DNA from: Ypsolopha sequella
Taxonomy: Eukaryota; Arthropoda; Insecta; Lepidoptera; Ypsolophidae
Reading direction: 5' to 3'
Assembly: GCA_934047225.1 (NCBI GenBank)
Contig: OW203994.1
Coordinates: 10,263,001-10,327,000, forward strand
DNA: 64,000 nucleotides
Below are positions 12,136-20,400 of this stretch, piece by piece. The position numbers and the translations under genes are program-made. Numbering within the stretch: position 1 is the stretch's first letter; each line of letters opens with the position of its first letter. The notes under the pieces are model-generated. The model was given only the letters and a program-made list of their open reading frames with translations. It searched no databases and had not been told where the DNA came from.

Positions 12136-12207
12136 CCTCGGTGGCACAGTCGGTAGTGCGCTTGCTATGTAAGCCAGAGGCCGCAGGTTTGAATCCTAGC
12201 CCAGGGA
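12136..12207 (+). tRNA. tRNA-like sequence (tRNA pseudogene or SINE head)
   Basis: A 72-base stretch has an A-box-like TGGCACAGTCGGTAG and a B-box-like GGTTTGAATCC at the right spacing for polymerase III. An anticodon-arm-like segment would present TGT (Thr), but the base before the anticodon is A instead of the usual T, and the acceptor stem pairs only partly. It is therefore more likely a tRNA-derived repeat than a working tRNA gene. No poly-A or SINE body is evident downstream. Confidence 0.5.
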
Positions 12208-12881
12208 TATTTTTCAAAAAGAAAATATTTTGACTTGAATCTTATTTCTGATTGATATCTGCCCCTGTATTCTGTATCTTTAGTTGCCAACTGTACTAGG
12301 TGCCTATCATCAAAAATATAGCTAAAAACTGAACTTACAAAATTGCCTTTAGTGGGTATTGAAGTATTTACGAACTGTGTCGTCACTTTAAGTGCGAACA
12401 TATCCTTAGACAATCGGAATTCGATAGTATATCTATGTTTTTGATGATAGACACCCTGTCCAGATGGCAACTAAAGATACATAATAGGCCCTCTGGTTTT
12501 TAATGCACTTTAATAATAATTTTTGTATCCAAAGCAATGGATTTCGTTATAAAAACATATAATCCTAAGTAAACTTGCCACGAGCTCTGACTAGAACTGT
12601 AGTATAGGTTAGCGTGCGGGCGGTAACGCCATGGTACCATACTGTTTTAAAAACAACCTAAACTTATTCGTACCAAAATTGATTTAAACAATATTTTTTA
12701 TTTAATTTAGTCTAAACATTGCACAATTTTGATTACTTTTGTTTCTATGTTACTTTTATTTAACAATATAAAACTTAAAATAACATTAAAAACTAGACTA
12801 CCTATAAATTAATATAAATATAAAAGATAAAATTATACCTAACTAAATATAAAAAAAAACTAAGAAAAACTTACCTATAAA
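12208..12881. other. Intergenic sequence and A/T-rich probable 3' end of the reverse-strand retroelement
   Basis: Very AT-rich from about 12680. As the reverse-strand reading frame ends at 12882, this is where the 3' untranslated part of that retroelement would lie. Nothing else is seen. Confidence 0.35.
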
Positions 12882-13505
12882 TTAAACCATATAAAATATT
12901 TTTTCCAAATCACCGCCATCGATCGGCAGGGTCCCCAAAAGGCTGGAAGCATTCCCTCGTTGGATAGCTAAGCTAAGACGCTGTCCGAGGTATGCCCCAG
13001 CCCTCCGGTCCCCTGAAACGTCGACCAGTCGCGAAGATATTTCCTTGAACATCTGCTTCGCGGCTGGACCCCACGGCCCTAAGGTTTCTAATCCAAAAGG
13101 AGCAAATATATAGTCTGAACTTAGATCTACATACTTGCGCCTTTTGGAGCCCTCTGCTGAGGCTGCCGCAGCACCAGCTTTAGCGGCAGTCGCTTGGATA
13201 TGGGACGCCGCCAATGTGTCGACACAAGTGGCGTCCCACACCAGCGATCTGCCGTTTTTCCACGGAATGAGTGTCATTCCATCGGGCCTCCTACCATCGC
13301 TGCGTACAATACCTTTCGGCTCCAAAATAGCCGGCACGCCAATGGTGGCAAGGGCTCGACGGATGACATCATTCAGACTGGCATGCCGCGACAGACGTCC
13401 AGCGCTCTTTTTGCAGGATAGGCCGTGGTGTCCAAGCTGGTCGACGTTGACACCACATCGACAGCGGTGAGGTTCATTCGTCCTGGCGCCGATCCGGAGA
13501 CTCAT
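12882..13505 (-). CDS. 5'-truncated retroelement protein: zinc knuckle plus restriction-like endonuclease
   Basis: An uninterrupted frame of about 207 codons on the reverse strand. Near its beginning is CRCGVNVDQLGHHGLSC, matching the CxC-x8-H-x4-C knuckle that precedes the restriction-like endonuclease in R2/NeSL-type LINEs. It is followed by RPDGMTLIPW...WDATC, which has the PD...D arrangement of such endonucleases. The family usually carries a reverse transcriptase upstream; here the frame begins abruptly at about 13505 with no RT blocks before it. This is a 5'-truncated insertion, as is common for target-primed elements. The frame is intact enough to be fairly recent. The clade assignment is an inference. 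A decayed relative lies at 10062-10559 in the same orientation. Confidence 0.65.
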   Translation of the reverse strand: MSLRIGARTNEPHRCRCGVNVDQLGHHGLSCKKSAGRLSRHASLNDVIRRALATIGVPAILEPKGIVRSDGRRPDGMTLIPWKNGRSLVWDATCVDTLAASHIQATAAKAGAAAASAEGSKRRKYVDLSSDYIFAPFGLETLGPWGPAAKQMFKEISSRLVDVSGDRRAGAYLGQRLSLAIQRGNASSLLGTLPIDGGDLEKIFYMV

Positions 13506-13779
13506 TTATTAATTTTTCAATGCAAGTGCTCGTAAAGGCCCACTTTTTATGCATCAAAACCGAACAGAAAGTCGATTATTTTGCCCTAGGGCTTTATTAT
13601 TATTATTTTTTTATATATTTGCAATGGTTGGCTAACCTGCAGCCTTTCCTGTGTACCATAGATATTATACTTTGTTTCCACTGTTTAACGGCTCTGGATA
13701 CAGTCCTTTTGAGCCAATTATAATTTAAAGTTCACAAGATTATATTTGTTTTCATTTCCTCACACTATGCATTGAAAAA

Positions 13780-13905
13780 CGTAGTATGATACACGGGCGT
13801 AAAAGCAATAAATTACTCGGTTACGTTTAAAACACTCGCTACGCTCGTGTTTTAAATCGTCGTCGTGATTTATTCCTTTGCGCCCTTGTAGCATAAACTA
13901 CTTTT
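13780..13905. mobile_element. Foldback element with ACGAGCGTAGC loop
   Basis: The arms GGGCGTAAAAGCAATAAAT and, reversed, GGGCGCAAAGGAATAAAT enclose a GTTTTAAA...TTTAAAAC centre around CTCGCTACGCTCG. Pairing extends outward through TAGTATGATACA and TAGTTTATGCTACA. A small non-autonomous element or hairpin repeat; no target duplication was determined. Confidence 0.55.
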
Positions 13906-14116
13906 ATATTCTTTGTAGTTAGTATCTATTTTAAGTATTATTTATGTCATTTAAGTTTCTAAAGAAATGTCTTCTTTAATCAAACAATAAAATTAACTTA
14001 AATAACATTAAAATAGTTTTTAAAAAAGGGGGACTAAAATAAATTAATCTAAACTAAACTAAACTTAAAATATTTACATAAAGTAGAAAATGCTGGCCAA
14101 ATTTCTTGTTAATAAA

Positions 14117-14509
14117 GGAGTTCCGAGATTGGGCAAAACAGGGTTCGGGGTTATGGCTTTTTAAGATAGTAAAATATTAATTTCTGAACAAAATAAACAC
14201 CACTTGTTACCTTACAAGATGAAGTACAGGTTCATTAAAAAAAATCTTGGCACTAATGTATAGTAACTTCAGAAAAAAAAAAACAGGATGTCAAGTTCAG
14301 GTTACACCCGTAGCGCTGCAATGCTATTCAAGAGATTTTCTTGAAATTCCTGTTTTTTTTCTGAAGTTACCATACATTATTGCCGTGATTTTTTTTAATG
14401 AACCTGCACTTCATCTTGTAAGGTAACAAATGATATTTATTTTGTTCAGAAATTTTAATTTTTACCGTATTAAAAAGCCATAACCCCGAACCCCGAATCT
14501 CGGAACACC
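14117..14509. mobile_element. ~390-bp foldback MITE
   Basis: Long inverted arms: GTTCCGAGATT and GGGTTCGGGGTTATGGCTTT on the left are mirrored on the right, and the arms continue through the TTACCTTACAAGATGAAGT and TGAAGTTAC blocks towards a centre near 14310. No coding potential. The superfamily and target duplication are unclear. Confidence 0.7.
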
Positions 14510-15694
14510 GACCCTTAATTACTTGAATATAATATTATTATGAACAGACAACAAGAATTCACTATAAAAGATTATATTTTTAGCAGAACCCTAAAATATA
14601 TAAAAAAAAGTATTTTTACATCCCAAGTGCGTTCACTTCAGTAGCTATGTAGCGCCCACCCCATAGCCATTTCTTATGTGGCAAAGTAACGAAAAACATT
14701 TGAATCTTTACTTCTGTCTTCTGTTTACGTTTTCATCTCATATATTTTCACAGATCGCTGATATTTGTTTACTTTCGCACAAAGAGGGGAGGGACCACAG
14801 ACTAGGAGGGACTCTGTAGAAGAAATTTGTAGATTTAGGGAGTCTCAATAATTTATCTGGACGTCTTTAGTGTGTTGGTCGCAAAAAATCTCTACTTGCA
14901 ATAAATGAACCCGTATTCTGGAGTTACGAATGCTGAATTTAGAACTATTAAAACTTAACACATTACTTATTTACCTTTTGCCATTATTATTAACTCTTTA
15001 GAACTGCATTTTTTCTTAACCAAACGCGCGCGACTTCATCCGCGTGGTTTTGAGATCTTGGCACGATCTTGGCACGATTAGGTCTTTACAGATGAAATTG
15101 CTGTTTTCTATAGAGAATTTGAAGGAAACCCAATTTTCAGTACTAAAACTTTTGCATTTTTTTAGGAATTACAAATCCAAATTATGTGATTTCTTTTGTG
15201 TATGAATGAGACAACATTAAGCTAACAGCAACATTAATTTAATTTTGAAAAGTGTCAACTGTTGAAAGTTATTACGAATCTTATCATGGCAATAGATGGC
15301 ATTTAGGACGAACTGTTCTTGAAGATTTAATTTTTATAATCAAACTGAAAATAAAAACAAAATTTAATACGTAGATGTAAAACCTTGAAATGAACTTTCA
15401 AACAAAAAACAACTAATTGAAATAGCAATTCAATTACAGGAATTATGAACTCATGAATCTCTAAGAAAATTTTGGCAATTTCATAGGTAAAGGCCTATTA
15501 TAAACAGCCCATTTTAACCGCAATTTTGATGAAAAACGTTTAGACCCTGTTACACCTCCTTATAGAGGTGGTGGGTATAGAAAGGTGAAAAAAGGATTAT
15601 TCGAAAATATTTTTCGAATCCTTTCTTAGTGCACTTCTACACCCACGTTGTCTGTCACTCAAGTCAGTCAAATGGATGTTATAAACGCAAGTAA
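14510..15694. other. Intergenic sequence, nothing recognised
   Basis: AT-rich. Two tandem GATCTTGGCAC copies occur near 15052-15075. No gene is supported. Confidence 0.4.
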
Positions 15695-15878
15695 CACCTG
15701 CACCTGCACCCGTAGCACATTGTTTAATCGCGCGCGACGCGATTTAGTTAAATCACAAGTGCGAAGAACGTGACACGATGTCTTTGCGATTTAACAGTAC
15801 GTCATGCTCCTCGCACTTGTGATACAACTAAGTCGCGTCGCGCGCAATGAAACACTGTGCTACGGGTGAAGGTGTAGA
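15695..15878. mobile_element. Foldback MITE with GC-rich arms
   Basis: Left arm CACCCGTAGCACA...CGCGCGACGCGATTTAGTT...ATCACAAGTGCGA is mirrored by the right arm with few differences (CGCGCGACGCGACTTAGTT, ATCACAAGTGCGA). The arms are markedly richer in CpG than the surroundings. Confidence 0.65.
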
Positions 15879-16568
15879 TATAAGTGCTATGGTATACTAA
15901 GAAGATGAGTGGTAATGAAGTTAGGACATTTTTTCCATTATATGAGTGTTAAGTATACAATCTATAACAAGTAAATTTTACAAGAGAGGAAAAAAACGAT
16001 TTGTGTTTTTATTTGGATAAAATCAACTGAGGTATAATAGTAACATTATTTAAAAATAGATTACAATTTTAATGGTAATAAGCTATGAAACGATTCCTGC
16101 TGAATCGGTTCCCACTAAAACCTCACAATCGATAAAATGTAAGATAGTATTTAGTACTTAACCGTGTAAAATCTCAGACAACACACAACTGAAAATTAAT
16201 AATAAACTAGCTCTAGAATTCTAATAACACCGTAGCCACAAACATTTGTAAATTTACTAGATAGTTTTTGGAACTTGCATATATAAGTAGAGGTAACTAA
16301 TAATGTTATAACTTATAATTGACTAGAAATAACACGATAAACAAATTGTTGCTTCCTACAGTTTACAGGGTTTTTTCGAAAGGTTCTAGTTATGATTTTA
16401 GTTTTTTACTTCTGACGGTTTCAACTTTCAGGAAGGAAAAGAAATGTAATGGAATTAGAAATTAGTACCGAGCTCAAACTCCTATTTTCGTTTCGAGTTC
16501 AATAAATAAAATGTAAAAAATAATGTTTTGGTAGGGTAATTTGTTGGGATATAAACAGCTCATTAATA
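15879..16568. other. Intergenic sequence, nothing recognised
   Basis: AT-rich; no gene, RNA or repeat that can be supported. Confidence 0.4.
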
Positions 16569-16690
16569 CAGGGTGTTAAGATGATAACCTATTTCCTTTC
16601 AACGGGGTGTTCTACCCATTAATATGAACAACTTTTACAATAGGGCCAACATGAACTTTGAAGGAAAGAGGTTATTAAATTAACACCCAA
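16569..16690. mobile_element. Small foldback element
   Basis: GGGTGTTAAGATGATAACCT...TTCCTTTCAA is mirrored by TTTGAAGGAAAGAGGTTATT...TTAACACCC. About 120 bp, non-coding; a short MITE is likely. Confidence 0.45.
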
Positions 16691-16793
16691 TATTAGCAGC
16701 CAAAAGTGGGAAAAACTGTCATAAATATTCCAGTGGGAGCATAACATCCTGGCCCTAAAACGCACCAAATTTTTTTGAACAAGATTTTAATAA

Positions 16794-17429
16794 TGTGCGA
16801 GACAGAATAGCGAGCTATCCGTGCGCGGCTATAGATACCTACATATGTATATACTAGGATAGAGTAGGCTTATTTTATTGTTATAAGTTGATTATTTTGT
16901 AAGACGTGTCCTGATCTCAATTTTATAGCTGTATGTGATTTGATTAAAGTTTCTGCTTCCTTGTGTTTTAATGAACCTAGATATATAGGAAAATAGTATA
17001 TAGAGTATATAAATACATAGTAATTCTCGATAATTGTAAATAAAATAGGTTTGATTAAATAAATAATAGTGCAGTTGGGCTCTGTCAGGTATTGCCGCGT
17101 TAGGGGGTATAAAAATCAGTCCGTCTCGCTCACACATTTCCTTATTCCCTCGCACAGTATAAATATACGGAAATTCTATAGAGAGCGAACAGTATAAATA
17201 TAGACGCGCTCCAGAGCGGTCATTCATTCACATTCCGACCTTCTTACTACTAACTACAACAAGAGGCAATACTGGCAGATCTCAACTGGGATACCAAATA
17301 CAAAAGCACAGTTTTATTGTCGCCAGTTCCCAGTTATCCTCCGTCCGTCCTTCGACGATTCAGTACGAGAACGCTCCCCGCGGTTGGTCGTACGCTCTGC
17401 TATTCCAGCAAGCCCGGCTGCCCCGCACA
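16794..17429 (+). repeat. BEL/Pao 5' LTR
   Basis: It starts TGTGCGAGAC and ends GCCCCGCACA. It contains TATA-like boxes at 17108, 17158 and 17193, the last followed 29 bases on by an initiator. It is directly followed by the primer-binding site. The same 636 bases recur at the 3' end, divided by the LINE at LTR position 399. Confidence 0.95.
17193..17225 (+). promoter_or_regulatory. LTR core promoter (TATA plus initiator)
   Basis: TATAAATA at 17193-17200 and TCATTC at 17220-17225, which fits the arthropod initiator TCAKTY. With the initiator A at 17222 as +1, the TATA begins at -29, the expected distance. Transcription would start here, making the last ~208 bases of the LTR R and U5. The start site itself is a prediction. 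Confidence 0.6.
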
Positions 17430-17450
17430 TTGGTCCTTCGAGAAGCCGGA
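17430..17450 (+). other. Primer-binding site, probably for tRNA-Tyr
   Basis: TGGTCCTTCGAG directly follows the LTR and complements the 3' end of an insect tRNA-Tyr (…CTCGAAGGACCA). After two extra bases (AA) the match resumes with GCCGGAT, also expected from tRNA-Tyr. The tRNA identity rests on my memory of the tRNA sequence. Confidence 0.6.
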
Positions 17451-17464
17451 TACTAAGCAGCATC

Positions 17465-20400
17465 ATGCCGACTACGCGTTCACAAATAGCCAAGGAACCG
17501 AAGAATCAAGAAGAGGAAGTACAACAGAGAGATCTCCCAGTCCATCATGAACATCCTCCGTTGTCACCGTCAGAACAGCAGAACAATAACCATAGAGAAA
17601 ACCTGCCGTCCAAACAGAAGAGTAGAAGATCGTCACGTTCGAACAAGTCATATCGACTAGCCAAAGCCGACGAAGAAATAGCCAAGCTGAAGTTGGAGCT
17701 CGCCATAGCACAGAAGAAGAAGATAGCTGCCGAATCAGATGATGACGACACCAACAGCGTTTCATCAACAGAAAACGAGACACTCCGACGCACCGCTACG
17801 TGGGTACATAGACAGGAGCGAGACCGAGCTGCATCAGCGCCAGAAAACAAAGGAGACCTGACGCTGGAAAACGTCCGTAACCATAGAGCAGCGAAGTCCG
17901 CAATAGAGGCACCACGAGCAGCGCCAGTCCCGCAAACACAGAAGCCAGCTACCATCATCGAAGAGCGAATTCCTGCATATAACTTCGGCAAGGAGGAAAT
18001 AGTCCCTTCCCCGCCCCACGTCGCTGCTCCGACGCACCTACCACAGACCGGGAAGTTAGACCTGTCCGAACTAGCGCAAGCCATCGCCGCTGCTGCGAGA
18101 TCTACACCTATCACAGTCACGCCGCATAGATACTTCGGAGAGCTGCCACCATTCAACGGCTCTCACAACGAATGGCTAGCCTTCAAGTCTGCATTCTTCG
18201 AGTCTTCCAAAGCCTATTCTGCGGCCGAAAATACAGCGAGACTACGCCGAGCACTGAAAGGAAAAGCCAAGGAAGCCGTAACCAGCCTGCTAATTGTCAA
18301 CACGCCACCAGAGGACATCATGAGCGCCCTAGAAGCGAGATTCGGACGTCCCGACGCGATCGCCCTCGCCGAGCTAGAGAAACTGCGCAGCATGCCACGA
18401 ACTACAGACTCGCCACGTGACATCTGCCTGTTTGCTAACAAAACGAAGAACTGCGTCGCTACACTACGGTACCTTGGGAAGGCGCACTACTTAGCCAGCC
18501 CAGAGACCATGAAGAACGTCATAGAAAAACTCACGCCTGCACTCCGCTATCGCTGGTTCGACTACGCTGCAGAACAACAGAATACAGACTCCGACCTACT
18601 TCAATTTAGCAACTTCATGGACAGAGAAGCAGACAGATGCAGCAAATTCACACCACCCGAGCAAATCATAGAGGACGGCGCGGCGCCACAGAACTACAGA
18701 AAATTACAACGCGCCCACGCCGCAAATAATAGAGAAGAGCGAACGAACAAGTACCCGTGCACTATCTGCGAGAGAAAGGATCACAAAGAGATAGAATGCG
18801 AATCCTTCAAACAAGCTACCGCCGACGAAAGATGGAACATAGCAAAGAAAAACCATCTATGCTACAGATGCCTGCGCTACAGAAACAATACACACAGATG
18901 CCCGAGGCGCAAGTGCGACAAGGACGGCTGCGAACGTAGTCATCATCCTATGCTACACTTCATAACGAAGCAAGAACAGACAAAGACAGAAAATAAGGAG
19001 ATAGTAACATCTACTCACGCCAGCCGCAACAGATACGCATACCTGAAAATTATACCAGTACGAGTCTCCGGCCCCAGCGGACAACTACACACGCACGCGC
19101 TCCTGGACGACGGTTCTACCGTCACCTTGATCGACGAGCACGTCGCAGAACAGATTGGCGCTACGGGACCGTGCGAGCCACTTCACCTCGAAACCATATC
19201 AGACTCCAAGATACTATCGGGCTCGTCACGTCGCGTCACTCTCACTATCCAAGGGCAAGACCGACCAATGAAGATACAAGCGCGCACTATAGAAGACCTC
19301 AAACTATCGTCGCAAACAATAGAAGAGCAACACGTATGGGGCTGCAAGCATCTGCGTGACATAGAAAAACACCTCGTATATGAAGACGCCAAACCTACAA
19401 TCATTATCGGTCAAGACAACTGGCATCTCCTCCTAGCGACAGAGACAAGGAGAGGCAACCGACATCAACTCGTCGCGTCGCGCACACCACTGGGCTGGGT
19501 CCTACACGGAGCCGACACGCGCACTATAGGCAGCCGAGTACACTTCGTTCACCACCTGGCCGACAAAACAGAACAGATAGAAACTACAGAACAAAAGATG
19601 GATGAACAATTGAAGCATTACTTCGCGCTGGACTCGATAGACATCGAACCTAAGAAGCCCGCAAGCGACCCAGAAAGGCGCGCGCTCCAACTCTTAGAAG
19701 CGTGCACGAAAGAGACAGAGAATGGTCGCTATGAAACTCCTCTACTATGGAAGCACGCAGATGTCAAGTTACCCAGCAACTACGACAACGCTCTACGGCG
19801 CTTAATTTCGACGGAGAAACGCATCGACAGAGACGCTCACCTAAAACAAAAATATGGTGAACAGATGAAGGCGCTTATACAGAAAGGATACGCAGAGCTG
19901 GCACCCACAGAAAAAACACGAGATCGCACATGGTACCTGCCGCATTTTCCGGTCTTCAATCCTATGAAACCGGACAAGATGAGAATAGTTCACGACGCAG
20001 CAGCTACTACAAAGGGACACTGCCTCAACAGCCATCTACTTACCGGCCCGGACCTACTCAAGTCACTGCCGGGGGTTCTTATGAGGTTCCGTCAACACCG
20101 AGTCGCCGTAACAGCAGACATAGCCGAAATGTTTATGAGAATTGGCGTGCGGTGCGAAGACAGAGACGCGCTACGATACCTGTGGAGAGACGAGCGACGA
20201 GACGGCCCACCAGATGAATACAGAATGACTTCGCTTATATTCGGCGCGACCAGCTCACCGACAACTGCGATATACGTAAAGAACAGAAATGCTGAAAAAT
20301 ACAGAGATACGTATCCTACGGCAGTCAGAGCGATAACAGAGAATCACTACATGGACGACTACCTAGACAGCTTCAGAACAGAAGAAGAAGCCATAGAAGT

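Noticed and set aside
13135..13470. Forward frames opposite the endonuclease-like tail
   Set aside because: Antisense shadows of the reverse-strand retroelement protein.
16892..17227. Reverse-strand frame in the BEL LTR, repeated at 23180-23443
   Set aside because: Lies wholly in LTR sequence, has no domain, and recurs only because the LTR is duplicated.
17384..17464. Earlier in-frame start for BEL gag-pol
   Set aside because: It lies in the LTR and runs through the primer-binding site; MPTTRSQ at 17465 is the more natural start.
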